Counted from the first letter of the stretch, positions 53,785-62,852 are shown. The stretch is 64,000 nucleotides of DNA from Microbacterium abyssi (GCF_015277895.1 NZ_CP063815.1:2790001-2854000); one strand, 5' to 3'. Notes: generated by a model from the sequence alone, not told the origin. A program made the numbers and translations.

Positions 53785-55466
53785 AGCAGCTCCTTCCGCA
53801 CCGCTGCAGGAAGCGCGTTCTGACGTCCTCCAGCGAGGAACGCATCCTTGATACCGTCGCGTTCATCGGCACCCATCCGACGGTACTCCTCGCCTCGGGC
53901 AGGTGCCCACCACACGTCGTCCGCCTCCCATGCCTCGGCTCTCAGCGGCGCCTTGTTGACCTTGCCGCTGCCCGTCAACGGCACGTCGCTCACGATCCGC
54001 ACGAACGTCGGACGCCACTTGGTGCCGAGATCGCTCTGCGCGTCGAGAAATCTTCCGAACTCCACCGGGTCGAACTCCGCCCTCGGGTGCAAGGTCGCCG
54101 CGCACATGAGCAGATCGCCGGTGACGGCGTCGGGCACGCCGTAGCAGTGCACGCTGGCGAAGGCGTCGAACCGCAGCAGGATGCGCTCCACCGGCGCCAG
54201 TCCGAAGTTCTCTCCATCGACACGCACCCAATCACTGGAGCGTCCGCCGAAATAGAAGTAACCGTCCGCGTCCCGGTAGCCGAGGTCACCGGTCCAGAAG
54301 TCCTCGCCACCGAAACGGAGTCGCTCCGACATCGCCTTCGGATTCTTGTAGTACCCCTCGAATGCCGGGCCGCGACCAAGCACGACCATCTCCCCGGTAG
54401 CCTCCTCGGCATTGAGCAGCAGGCCGTTCTCGTCGAATCGCGCGCGGGGGCACTCCTGGCCGTCCTCGTCGCGAACTTCCACGGTCACGCCGGCTGCGGG
54501 CAGCCCGAGCGAGTGCCGCGGTGATCCCTCGACGGGCACGATGCGCACCATGCCCTCGCTCGCGCCGTATCCCTCGCGCACCTCGCATCCGAAGCGCTCG
54601 CGGAACTCGTCGACCTCGGCCGGTGCCGCTTCGGAGCCGAACGCGACCTCGAGGGCATTGTCCTCATCCGTGTCGCGGGGTGGATTCGCCCCGACGATGT
54701 AGCTCAGGACTCGACCGACGTAGTTGAAGAACGTGACGCGGTGCTCACGTACATCATCGACGAACCTGCTCGCTGAGAAGCGACGCACCATGACGATCGT
54801 CGCGCCGGCCTGCAGCGCTGTGGCGAGGTTCATCATGATCGCGTGCCCGTGGAACAGCGGCAGGCACAGGTAGTTGACCGAGTCGCGATGCACGCTGACC
54901 CGGTCGGTCATCGCCTCGGTCAGCCGGCCCAGACGTCCCTGAGAGCAGATCACCGCCTTGGGTGCCCCGGTCGAACCCGAACTGAACAGCAGCATGAAGA
55001 TCGAGGCGGGATCGATGGTGGGCGACGGCACGTCGGCACCCGAGTGCGCGGCGATCAGTTCGGCATAGGCCTGGGTCTCGACATCGAGCAGTCGTTCGTC
55101 GCCGAAGGGCAGGTCGACGCCCCGTAACGCCTCTTCGTAGAACGGCTCAGTGACCAGCAGATCGCAGTCCACATGACGGATGTCCTGAGCGAGCTCGGCT
55201 CCACGCCTGGTCGGATTGATGCCGACCATCACGTCACCGTTGAGTGCGATCGCGAGGATCCAGAAAACGAAGTCCGGCACGTTCTGCATGAGCAGTCCCA
55301 CGTGACGCTGTGGTCTCCCCCCGGCAGGCTCGAAAGTGCGCAGCAGCGACGCGCGCGTCGCGGCTTCGGCCACGATCTCGCCCCAACTCCAAGAGCGTCC
55401 CTCGAAACGCAGCCCCTCATGGCCGTCTCCGATACGGGTCCGGACGACCTGTGCGAACGTCTCCAT
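53781..55466 (-). CDS. Acyl-CoA ligase, FadD17-like (steroid side-chain)
   Basis: The 561-residue ATP-dependent acid:CoA ligase has the AMP-binding motif SSGSTGAPKAV, an FFNYVGRVLSYI-type acyl-site region, GYGASEG and the C-terminal TGDLGYRDADGYFYFGGR. The long opening resembles FadD17, which activates five-carbon steroid side chains in mycobacteria; this is recall, not a search. Start is ATG 55466, with GGGAG upstream. It is the first gene of a two-gene operon facing away from the dienoyl reductase, and the operator-like site at 55483 lies 16 bases upstream. Confidence 0.8.
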   Translation of the reverse strand: METFAQVVRTRIGDGHEGLRFEGRSWSWGEIVAEAATRASLLRTFEPAGGRPQRHVGLLMQNVPDFVFWILAIALNGDVMVGINPTRRGAELAQDIRHVDCDLLVTEPFYEEALRGVDLPFGDERLLDVETQAYAELIAAHSGADVPSPTIDPASIFMLLFSSGSTGAPKAVICSQGRLGRLTEAMTDRVSVHRDSVNYLCLPLFHGHAIMMNLATALQAGATIVMVRRFSASRFVDDVREHRVTFFNYVGRVLSYIVGANPPRDTDEDNALEVAFGSEAAPAEVDEFRERFGCEVREGYGASEGMVRIVPVEGSPRHSLGLPAAGVTVEVRDEDGQECPRARFDENGLLLNAEEATGEMVVLGRGPAFEGYYKNPKAMSERLRFGGEDFWTGDLGYRDADGYFYFGGRSSDWVRVDGENFGLAPVERILLRFDAFASVHCYGVPDAVTGDLLMCAATLHPRAEFDPVEFGRFLDAQSDLGTKWRPTFVRIVSDVPLTGSGKVNKAPLRAEAWEADDVWWAPARGEEYRRMGADERDGIKDAFLAGGRQNALPAAVRKELL

Positions 55467-55482
55467 CGACACTCCCTAGAAA

Positions 55483-55500
55483 ACCAAGCGATTGTTTGGT
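55483..55500. promoter_or_regulatory. TetR/KstR2-like operator between ligase and flavoenzyme
   Basis: ACCAAGCGATTGTTTGGT lies in the divergent gap. Its first 14 bases match the KstR2 consensus AnCAAGnnCTTGnT (as I remember it) except for one base. CCAA/TTGG ends also give a broader dyad typical of TetR sites. Two more copies stand at 62790 and 62836. It can serve both the ligase and the flavoenzyme genes. Confidence 0.7.
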
Positions 55501-55590
55501 ACCAATATAGGGAGCGCCTCAGCAAGGGTCAACCATGCGCCCGAATCGAATCAACAGAATGCTCCCCCGCTCTCGTTCAAGGAGGAACCG

Positions 55591-57531
55591 GTGACAGAAC
55601 CGCACTCATCCGCAGCGCTCACTGCGCTGTTCACCCCTGTGCGGATCGGCCGCACGACGGTCCGCAACCGCTTGCTGTCCACCGCGCATCTGACCAACTT
55701 CGCCCAGGACGGCCTGCCCACCGATCGCCACCGCGCGTACTGGTTGGAAAAAGCCTTGGGCGGAATCGGCATGGTCATCACCGAGGGTTCGCTCGTGCAT
55801 CCCTCTTCGCGGACACCGGAGACCCGATTCATCGAGCTGTGGCGCGATGAGGTCGTCGAGCCGCTGAGTGGAATCGCCGATGACCTGCACGCACACGGCA
55901 CCGCTTTCATCGCCCAGCTCAATCACATGGGCGTCGGCTGGGGTCCGTCAGCCTGGATGCGCCCGAACGGACTGCGGGCGCATGAGATGACGCGCACGGA
56001 GATCGCCGAGGTCGTTCAGTCATTCGCATCAGCGGCGGGGCGCATGCAGCGCGCAGGGCTCGACGGCGTTGAGATCCACGCGGCACACGGCTATCTCATC
56101 GAGCAGTTCCTCTCGCCGCTGACCAATCGTCGCCAGGACGAGTACGGCGGTGATGAGAACGGCCGCACCCGACTACTCCGCGACGTGCTGGCCGCTGTGC
56201 GCAAAGAGGTCGGCGAGGACTTCATCGTCGGCGTGCGCGTGCCCGGCGATCAGTTCGACGCCGGCGGCCTCACGCTCGAGGACATGCGCCGCATCATCCC
56301 CGCCGTGATCGCGGAGCATCCCGTCGACTTCCTCAACGTCAGCTACTACCACAATCACGACTACGGCCCGGCGGGCAACTCGATCGTGCCGATGTATGTC
56401 CCGGAAGGGCGCTTCGTCTACCTCGCGAGCGCGATCAAGGAGGTCGTCGGCGACACCCCGGTGTTCTGCGTGAACCGCATCGTCGATGCCCGCATGGCAG
56501 AGGAGATCATCCGCGACGGGCGAGCGGACATGGTGGCGATGACGCGCGCGCAGATCGCCGATCCGCACCTCGCGGAGAAGGCGGCCGACGGGCGTCTGGA
56601 TGAGATCCGTCCGTGCATCGGCATCAATGAGGGATGCATGGGCCAGGTCATGAGCGGCGCTGCGAGCCCCATGACGTGCGCGGTGAATCCTTCGGCAGGC
56701 CACGAGTTCGAGCCGACGATGCCGACCGCACGCCCGCGCCGTGTCGCTGTCATCGGCGGCGGGATCGCCGGCATGGAGGCCGCCCGTGTCGCCGCGGAGC
56801 GTGGACATCATGTCACCGTCTACGAATCGGGACCAGAGCTCGGCGGGCAACTCCGTCTCGCCGCCCAAGTGCCACGTCTGCACGACATGATCAAGCCGGT
56901 CGCCTGGTTCCGCCGCCAGTTCGAACTCCTCGGCGTCGAAGTGGTCACCGGTCGCACTGTCACCCCCGCTGAGATCACAGCAATGGATGCCGACGAGATC
57001 CTCGTCGCCACGGGCAGCCGGGCTGCGCGGTGGAGCGAGGGGCCACTGACGTCTGCTCCGCGCATGCGCACGCTCACCGCCCGCGAGGTCTTCGACGCGC
57101 CCACCGACCTCGGCCGTGTGCTCGTGCACGCGACCGACCAGAGTCTCGAGGCTCTCGGCGTCGCCGATCTGCTCGCCTCGCGCGGCGCCCACGTCACCTT
57201 TGCAACACCACAGCCTCGCCTGGGCGGCATGGTCGAGAACGTCACACTGCCCTTCATCCTCGACCAGCTCACGTCGCAGTCGGTATCCCTGCTGTCACTC
57301 GCGCAGCTGGTCGTCGACGATGACGGTGCAACCTGGTTGACACACGACAGCAGACGCATCTCTGTCGATGGAGAGTTCGACACACTGGTGCTCGCCTACG
57401 GCGCGGTAGCCATCGACGACCTGCTGCGCGAGACTGACGATCCACGCATCACCGTGATAGGGGATGCCTTCGCCCCTCGCCGGATGGTGGCGGCCACACA
57501 GCACGCCTTCGCCGTCGCACGCGCGCTGTGA
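55591..57531 (+). CDS. Old-Yellow-Enzyme/2,4-dienoyl-CoA reductase-type flavoenzyme
   Basis: The 646-residue protein combines an FMN TIM barrel (about 1-330; IHAAHGYLIEQFLSPLTNRR) with an iron-sulfur region and a C-terminal FAD/NAD domain (GGGIAG, residues 389-394), as in FadH and BaiCD/BaiH. The start is GTG 55591 after AAGGAGG. In this cluster it should reduce a conjugated enone or dienoyl-CoA; a steroid 4,6-dienone is a fair guess. One usual [4Fe-4S] ligand appears replaced: Cys342, Ile345, Cys349, Cys363 stand where four Cys are normal. Confidence 0.88.
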   Translation: MTEPHSSAALTALFTPVRIGRTTVRNRLLSTAHLTNFAQDGLPTDRHRAYWLEKALGGIGMVITEGSLVHPSSRTPETRFIELWRDEVVEPLSGIADDLHAHGTAFIAQLNHMGVGWGPSAWMRPNGLRAHEMTRTEIAEVVQSFASAAGRMQRAGLDGVEIHAAHGYLIEQFLSPLTNRRQDEYGGDENGRTRLLRDVLAAVRKEVGEDFIVGVRVPGDQFDAGGLTLEDMRRIIPAVIAEHPVDFLNVSYYHNHDYGPAGNSIVPMYVPEGRFVYLASAIKEVVGDTPVFCVNRIVDARMAEEIIRDGRADMVAMTRAQIADPHLAEKAADGRLDEIRPCIGINEGCMGQVMSGAASPMTCAVNPSAGHEFEPTMPTARPRRVAVIGGGIAGMEAARVAAERGHHVTVYESGPELGGQLRLAAQVPRLHDMIKPVAWFRRQFELLGVEVVTGRTVTPAEITAMDADEILVATGSRAARWSEGPLTSAPRMRTLTAREVFDAPTDLGRVLVHATDQSLEALGVADLLASRGAHVTFATPQPRLGGMVENVTLPFILDQLTSQSVSLLSLAQLVVDDDGATWLTHDSRRISVDGEFDTLVLAYGAVAIDDLLRETDDPRITVIGDAFAPRRMVAATQHAFAVARAL

Positions 57532-57539
57532 GCCCTCAG

Positions 57540-57580
57540 CAGGGCTGCTGCTCAGCGGTCTGCGCTGAGCAGCAGCCCTG
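57540..57580. terminator. Bidirectional terminator inside the ltp2 3' end
   Basis: Arms 57540-57557 and 57563-57580 form a perfect 18-bp stem around a GTCTG loop. It lies 9 bases after the flavoenzyme stop and covers the last nine codons of the convergent thiolase-like gene. It can end transcription from both genes. Confidence 0.75.
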
Positions 57581-58733
57581 AATGCGGCACCGGGGACCCG
57601 CCGGTGATCAACACATTGCCGATCTCCTTCTTCGGCTGGTTCGTCGATGCGCCCCGGATCAGGCGCACTCCCTCGGCGATGCCGTTGACTCCGTGCAGAT
57701 AGCCCTCACCGAGTTGTCCGCCGTGAGTGTTCATCGGCCAGCGTCCGTCAAGATCGAGGTGACCGTCGCGCAGCAGGCCTGCAGCCTCACCGCGCCCGCA
57801 GAAGCCGTACTCCTCCAACTGCAGCAGCACCATCGGCGTGAACGCGTCGTAGATGATCGCCGCGTCGAGGTCATCGACACCGAGCCCGGACTGCTCCCTG
57901 AGCTGTCGTGCCACAAGCGCCACCTCCGGCATCTCATCGATGCTGTCGCGGTAGTAGCTACTCATCGAGATCTGCTGCGGCCCGACACCTTGCGCCGCGC
58001 CGCTGATAATGGCAGGGGCTTGCGGCAGGTCGCGAGCGCGCTCAGCGCTGACGATGACCAGCGCCTGACCGCCGTCGGTCTCCTGGCAGCAGTCCAGCAG
58101 ACGCATCGGATCGGCGATCATGCGGGAGGACTGGTGGTCTTCCAGCGTGATCGGTCGGTCATAGAACCACGCTTTGGGATTGTTCGCGGCGTGCTGTCTG
58201 GACAGGACGGACACCCGGCCGAAGTCCTCGCTCGTCACCCCGAATTCGTGCATGTACCGTCGAGCGAGGAACGCCTCCTGCGACGCGGGGGTGAGCAGCC
58301 CGTACGGATTGATCCAGTTGCGGTACTCCTGATCCGTGCTCGGCATGTAAGCGAACGGCGGTGGCCCTGCACCGAATCGGTGCCCGGACCTCTCGTTGAA
58401 CGCCCGGTAGACGACGACGACGTCCGCGACGCCGGATGCCACCGCTAGCGCCGCCTGCTGCACCGGCGCCGTGGCACCGCCCCCGCCGTGCGGAATACGG
58501 GTGAAGAATTTCAGTTGAGGGATGCCGAGGGCCCGCGCGACTGCGATCTCGGGGTTGTTCTCCATCGTGAACAGCGCGAACCCGTCAACCTCCTCAGGTC
58601 GGATCTGCGCGTCCTCCAGCGCGAGCAGGACGCTCTCGCAGGCGAGCTGCCACTCGGAGCGTCCGGAATCCTTCGAGAATTCGGTGGCGCCGATCCCCGC
58701 GATGGCCGCCTTCCCGGCGAATCCGTCAATCAT
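57552..58733 (-). CDS. ltp2: Ltp2-like steroid aldolase (thiolase fold)
   Basis: The 393-residue thiolase-like protein matches Ltp2 in pattern: AAIAGIGATEFSKDSGRSE, YRAFNERSGHRFG, HAANNPKAWFYDRPITLEDHQSSR, LLDCCQETDG, MNTHGGQLGE. In steroid breakdown Ltp2 releases propionyl-CoA from the three-carbon side chain and leaves the 17-ketone, acting in complex with the DUF35 domain of ChsH2. That partner is encoded in the fused gene directly upstream with an ATGA overlap. The match is from memory. Confidence 0.85.
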   Translation of the reverse strand: MIDGFAGKAAIAGIGATEFSKDSGRSEWQLACESVLLALEDAQIRPEEVDGFALFTMENNPEIAVARALGIPQLKFFTRIPHGGGGATAPVQQAALAVASGVADVVVVYRAFNERSGHRFGAGPPPFAYMPSTDQEYRNWINPYGLLTPASQEAFLARRYMHEFGVTSEDFGRVSVLSRQHAANNPKAWFYDRPITLEDHQSSRMIADPMRLLDCCQETDGGQALVIVSAERARDLPQAPAIISGAAQGVGPQQISMSSYYRDSIDEMPEVALVARQLREQSGLGVDDLDAAIIYDAFTPMVLLQLEEYGFCGRGEAAGLLRDGHLDLDGRWPMNTHGGQLGEGYLHGVNGIAEGVRLIRGASTNQPKKEIGNVLITGGSPVPHSGLLLSADR

Positions 58734-60136
58734 TCCGTCTCCCCCGGCGTTCCCGATACGACAGCCGTGGCCCTCACGTGCACGCCGGCGTCGTTGCGTC
58801 CGACGACCTCGACCTCGGTGCGCCCGTCCTCGGTCGATCGCGCGAGCCCGGTGAGACGGAGCTGCATGCCGGCGAAATGCGGCACTCCGAGGCGCAATGC
58901 GATCGAATGGATGCGCAGCTGTGGTCCGCCCCAGTCCGTGAGGTAGCGACTGACGAGTCCGTTGGTGGTGTTGATGCTGAGGAAGATATCCGGCATGCCG
59001 CGCTGCCGCGCGCGACTCGGATCGTGGTGAACGTCTTCATAGTCCTGCGAAGCAAGAGCTGCGGCGATGATCGCCGTGCGGTCGAGCTCCAGGCTGAGAG
59101 CTGGCAGCACTGTGCCGCCCTGACATTCCTCGACTGCCGGCTCCACGTGCGCGGCAGCCGGTACGACATCGGGCTCTCCCAGGCGCACGAACGGCAGCTG
59201 CTCGCCATGCTCGTGCTCGCCGAACACGATGTGTGCCGCTGCACCGATCTCCAGCCCGCTCTCGGGCACGCTCTCGAAATCAGCGACGATTCGGATGCCT
59301 TCGTCGAGGTCGAGCAGCCCCACCGCAAGCGGGTAAGTGAAGGCGGGATCCTGCGGATGGTGCACAATCGTCCAGCTGTGCAGCGTTCCCCGCCCCGTGG
59401 ACTCGACGGCATCCCAGGAGAAGGACCGGCAGTGCGGGCAGGACGGCCCCGGCGGGTGCCGCAACTCGCCGCAGTCCGTGCAGCGCTGGATGACGAGGCG
59501 GCCCTTCGCTGCCGCATCGAACCAGAAGCCGTTGTCCTGCGTGCGCACGAGTGGCGGGACCCCGGAGCGGCGGTCGGCCCGCGGTGCAGATGCGGGCCGG
59601 AACCGCAACAGCCGGAACCTCTCGGTCGCGAGTTCCCTGCCGTCTTCGTCGTCGTACCTCTTGTGCAGCGTCACGAAGTGACCGTCGCCGAGCTTCGTCT
59701 TCTTCAGTGGTGATACGTCTTCGATCGTGTAGCGGGCGGTCACGCGCGTCCCCACCGGGACCTCGGCGGTGTAGTGCTGCTCGACGTCGGTACCGACGAC
59801 CGAAGTGAACCCCAGGTCGTCGAGCTCCCGCATGAGCGCGGAGTACTCGGTCGCCTCGGCTTCGCCGGCTTTCCGCCTCTGCTGCACCGCGCGGTAGCGC
59901 TGATATCCAGACATGACCCAGGTCGAGATCATCGCGGGTGGACAGACGGTCGTCGCGCGTCCGGCAGCACGCGCAGCATCCCGGTCCGCATAGAGAGGGT
60001 TTCGATCCTCGAGCGCCTCGGTCCAGTGCACGATCATCGCCTCGTTCACCTCGAAGCGGCTCACGCGCGGCGGCTCCGCTTCACGACCGATGTACGCGCT
60101 CAGGTCTCCCGCATCCGACGTCTGCGTATCCAACAC
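58730..60136 (-). CDS. Fused MaoC/DUF35/MaoC protein (ChsH2-ChsH1 fusion)
   Basis: The 468-residue protein joins three parts: a FAS1-type MaoC dehydratase domain (residues about 20-175), a DUF35 OB-fold with rubredoxin-like zinc ribbon (Cys219, Cys222, Cys233, Cys236), and a second MaoC domain with YEDVHHDPSRARQRGMPDIF. In mycobacteria ChsH2 (first two parts) and ChsH1 (third) are separate subunits of the enoyl-CoA hydratase acting on the three-carbon steroid side chain. Here they form one chain, overlapping the aldolase gene by ATGA. Start ATG 60136. Confidence 0.85.
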   Translation of the reverse strand: MLDTQTSDAGDLSAYIGREAEPPRVSRFEVNEAMIVHWTEALEDRNPLYADRDAARAAGRATTVCPPAMISTWVMSGYQRYRAVQQRRKAGEAEATEYSALMRELDDLGFTSVVGTDVEQHYTAEVPVGTRVTARYTIEDVSPLKKTKLGDGHFVTLHKRYDDEDGRELATERFRLLRFRPASAPRADRRSGVPPLVRTQDNGFWFDAAAKGRLVIQRCTDCGELRHPPGPSCPHCRSFSWDAVESTGRGTLHSWTIVHHPQDPAFTYPLAVGLLDLDEGIRIVADFESVPESGLEIGAAAHIVFGEHEHGEQLPFVRLGEPDVVPAAAHVEPAVEECQGGTVLPALSLELDRTAIIAAALASQDYEDVHHDPSRARQRGMPDIFLSINTTNGLVSRYLTDWGGPQLRIHSIALRLGVPHFAGMQLRLTGLARSTEDGRTEVEVVGRNDAGVHVRATAVVSGTPGETE

Positions 60137-60153
60137 GATGATCCCCTGACTAT

Positions 60154-61071
60154 TCAGCGTTGAGCGTCTGCGCGCTCGACGATCTCGGCGAGCGCGCGTT
60201 CGACATCATCGCGGTCGTAGCCGAGCAGGGCGGTCTCCGCGGGGTCGGGTTCATACGCGATGACAGCGCCGCGTCCCTGCACGATGAACCGGTCCGGCTG
60301 ATACGGATGCTCCTGGTCGCGCTCTTCTATGACGTGGGTGCTGCCCGCGGCATCCGCCAGCATCTGGAAGTAATCACGATAGGTGAGGTTGCGATCGCCG
60401 ATGAGATAGGCGCGGCCGCCGTCGCCAGAGTCGAGCGCGCCCTGGACGGCCTGCGAGAGGGAGCGGACCGACATGTAATTGGTTCCACCGGGTGGGGCGA
60501 ACAGCTCCGGCTCGTCGAGCTCACCACGCGTCCACGCGATCATGCGTGCGAACCGGCGAACCCCGCGCTCGTCCGCTCCGACGATCGACGGCGGATTCAG
60601 AGTCATCGCCGCGAACCCGCCGTCGCTGAGGGCGCGAGTGCCTTCGTCGGCATCGCGACGCGCGGCGACGTAGGGGATCCGCTCGGCCCACTCCGGATGC
60701 AGCTGGTGGTAGTAGCTGCCGACCTGCACGAATCTGCCGACGCCTGCAGCCTTCGCGCGGGCGGCGAATCGGGGCACGCCGGCGCTCTGCGTGCGATCCC
60801 AGAATTCGGCGTCCTCCTGATCGGCCGGAACATGACGGATGTCGTTGCCTGCGGCGAACACGATCGCGTCGAATCCCTCGAGTTCGCGCGGCGAAGCGTC
60901 GGCTTCGGTGTAGTCGCCACGCAGACGCGGCATCGACTGCACGGCCCGCGGGTCTCGCTCGGACGGTTCGCGGCGCGCCATCACGGTGACGTGATCCCCG
61001 CGGGCGGCGAGATCCGCAGCGACGTGACTGCCGATCATGCCGGTCGCGCCGACGACGAGTACACGACTCAT
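60154..61071 (-). CDS. NAD(P)-dependent epimerase/dehydratase-like SDR
   Basis: The 305-residue extended SDR has the Rossmann motif VVGATGMIGSHVAADLAARG at its start and follows the NmrA/epimerase pattern. It carries a VGSYYHQLHP stretch but no obvious YxxxK pair in the standard position. It begins at 61071 in an ATGA overlap with the MaoC gene, so it is part of the same operon. In the cluster it may reduce or oxidise a steroid intermediate; the reaction is unknown. Confidence 0.82.
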   Translation of the reverse strand: MSRVLVVGATGMIGSHVAADLAARGDHVTVMARREPSERDPRAVQSMPRLRGDYTEADASPRELEGFDAIVFAAGNDIRHVPADQEDAEFWDRTQSAGVPRFAARAKAAGVGRFVQVGSYYHQLHPEWAERIPYVAARRDADEGTRALSDGGFAAMTLNPPSIVGADERGVRRFARMIAWTRGELDEPELFAPPGGTNYMSVRSLSQAVQGALDSGDGGRAYLIGDRNLTYRDYFQMLADAAGSTHVIEERDQEHPYQPDRFIVQGRGAVIAYEPDPAETALLGYDRDDVERALAEIVERADAQR

Positions 61072-61850
61072 GCGAACGCCGCCTTGCCATCGGAGATCAC
61101 CGATGCCGCAGCATGGTGCACCTCGAATGCGCCGTCCGGCCAGAATTCCAGATCGAGCGCGTCGCCGGGGATGACTGGTCCGCTGAACCGTCCTTCCAGC
61201 GCGGCGAGATCGGCGGGATGCGCACCCTGCTCTGCTGCGAGCACCAGAGTGGTCGCGGCAAGTGTGCACAGCCCCTGCAGGATCGGCGTCGGCTGTCCGA
61301 TGCGCGCGGAGGCCTCCGGGTCGATGTGGATGTGGTGACGGTCGCCGGTCAGACGATAGAGCGCCGCCTGGTTTGCGAACGTCGACACCGTCGAGCGGGC
61401 GCCCGCCGGACGTTGGGCTGGTGCCGCACGGGCGGGACCGCGCTCACCGCCGAAGCCACCGGCCCCGGGCGCGAAAAGCGACCAGGTGGCCGTGAACTCG
61501 GCGCATTCCACGATCACATCGAAGATGGCGGCCGAGCCCTTGTCCCACACATCGCCGACCCGCGCCGAGAGGTGCACCTCCCCCGAAGGCGGGAGCGGTC
61601 TGTGCACCTCAAGAATCTGCGACCCGTGCACCGCGCGGTTGTCGAACGCCCCTGCTCCGCCGAGCACGTCCGGCGCCCATTGCGCCAGGGTGAGGCCGAA
61701 GGTCGGCAGCACTCGCAGTCGATCCTCGAACACGAGGTCGAGGTCGGTGGCCTGCGCCCCGACCGCGATGGCGTAGAGGACCGCGTCCTTCTCGTCGTAG
61801 CCGACCGTGCGATCACCGAGGCTCTTGCCTGCCCAGTCCGCAGCACTCAT
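61068..61850 (-). CDS. MaoC-family enoyl-CoA hydratase, ChsH3-like
   Basis: This 260-residue double-hotdog hydratase carries the R-hydratase motif YRLTGDRHHIHIDPEASARIG followed by PTPILQGLCTL. Such proteins hydrate trans-enoyl-CoA; ChsH3 acts in the first cycle of steroid side-chain oxidation. It overlaps both neighbouring genes (ATGA each) and lies next to an SDR that could take the resulting 3-hydroxyacyl-CoA. Assignment to ChsH3 is by analogy. Confidence 0.85.
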   Translation of the reverse strand: MSAADWAGKSLGDRTVGYDEKDAVLYAIAVGAQATDLDLVFEDRLRVLPTFGLTLAQWAPDVLGGAGAFDNRAVHGSQILEVHRPLPPSGEVHLSARVGDVWDKGSAAIFDVIVECAEFTATWSLFAPGAGGFGGERGPARAAPAQRPAGARSTVSTFANQAALYRLTGDRHHIHIDPEASARIGQPTPILQGLCTLAATTLVLAAEQGAHPADLAALEGRFSGPVIPGDALDLEFWPDGAFEVHHAAASVISDGKAAFA

Positions 61851-62749
61851 GCGCCGTACACCGCCTCGGGTGCGGCGCCTTCGGCCACCAGTTCGCGTAC
61901 CGCGGTACCGACTTCAGCGGCATCCCAGCGGCGATCGAGTTCGCGCACCGGGCCGTGACGCCAGCCATCCTCGAGGCAGATACGTCCGCCTTCGATCTCG
62001 ATCATCCGTCCGGTGATCGAGCAATCCGCGCTCGCGAGCCACGCGACGACCGGAGAGACGTTCGCGGGATCCATCCTGTCGAAGCCGCCATCCGGCGCTG
62101 CCATCGCATCCGCGAACGGGCCCTCGGTCATGCGCGTGCGCGCAGAAGGGGCGATCGCGTTGACGGCGACGCCGTATCGGCCGAGTTCGGCTGCGGCGAC
62201 GAGCGTGAGCGAGGCTATGCCGCCCTTCGCCGCAGAATACGCGGCCTGCCCGATGCTGCCCTGCAGTCCGGCGCCCGAGGATGTGTTGATCACGCGGGCG
62301 AGCGGCTGGCGGCCGCCCTTCGCTTCAGATCGCCAATATGCGCTCGCGTGACGGAGCGGGGCGAAATGTCCCTTGAGGTGCACACGGATGACCGCGTCCC
62401 ACTCGTCCTCTCCGGCGTTGACCAGCATCCGGTCACGTACGAAGCCGGCGTTGTTGACGAGGATGTCCAAACCGCCGAATACTGAGACGGCCTGATCGAT
62501 CAGTTCTGCAGCCTGCGCGAAGTCGGCGATGTCCGCCCCATTGGCGACGGCTTCACCGCCCGCGGCGACGATGCTGTCAACGACCTCCTGCGCAGGGCCG
62601 ACAGAGAGGCCCGCGCCGTCAAGAGTTGTTCCTAGGTCGTTGACGACGACCTTCGCGCCCTGCCTCGCAAGCTCGAGCGCGTGCTCGCGTCCGAGGCCGC
62701 GACCGGCACCGGTGACGACGGCGACGCGGCCCTCAAGGATTCCTGGCAT
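61847..62749 (-). CDS. SDR 3-hydroxyacyl-CoA dehydrogenase (Rv3548c/HSD4B-like)
   Basis: The 300-residue SDR has TGAGRGLGREHALELARQGAKVVVNDLG, NNAGF, and the catalytic YSAAKGG. The VVVNDLG stretch with a long GxxTT insert is shared with the SDR half of peroxisomal multifunctional enzyme 2. It fits the dehydrogenase that follows the MaoC hydratase, overlapping it by ATGA. The start is ATG 62749; a far longer frame across the divergent echA20 gene is a shadow. It is the first gene of the operon and is divergent from echA20. Confidence 0.88.
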   Translation of the reverse strand: MPGILEGRVAVVTGAGRGLGREHALELARQGAKVVVNDLGTTLDGAGLSVGPAQEVVDSIVAAGGEAVANGADIADFAQAAELIDQAVSVFGGLDILVNNAGFVRDRMLVNAGEDEWDAVIRVHLKGHFAPLRHASAYWRSEAKGGRQPLARVINTSSGAGLQGSIGQAAYSAAKGGIASLTLVAAAELGRYGVAVNAIAPSARTRMTEGPFADAMAAPDGGFDRMDPANVSPVVAWLASADCSITGRMIEIEGGRICLEDGWRHGPVRELDRRWDAAEVGTAVRELVAEGAAPEAVYGA

Positions 62750-62789
62750 GTTCGACTCCCCTTCGAGCGTGGATATCCTGAGCATACCA

Positions 62790-62806
62790 ACCAAGCAATT
62801 GTTAGG
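62790..62806. promoter_or_regulatory. KstR2-like operator A between SDR and echA20
   Basis: ACCAAGCAATTGTTAGG has a 14-base start that differs from the recalled KstR2 consensus by one base and from the 55483 site by one base. It lies 40 bases before the SDR start. Confidence 0.7.
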
Positions 62807-62835
62807 GCAACCGGGCGGAATTGCTTCCTGTACCA

Positions 62836-62852
62836 ACCAAGCAAGTGCTAGG
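62836..62852. promoter_or_regulatory. KstR2-like operator B between SDR and echA20
   Basis: ACCAAGCAAGTGCTAGG is a weaker copy 46 bases from operator A, 32 bases before echA20. A further half-site (GCAAACGTTAGG, 62862-62873) follows. Tandem sites in one divergent promoter suggest that both arms are repressed together. Confidence 0.6.
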
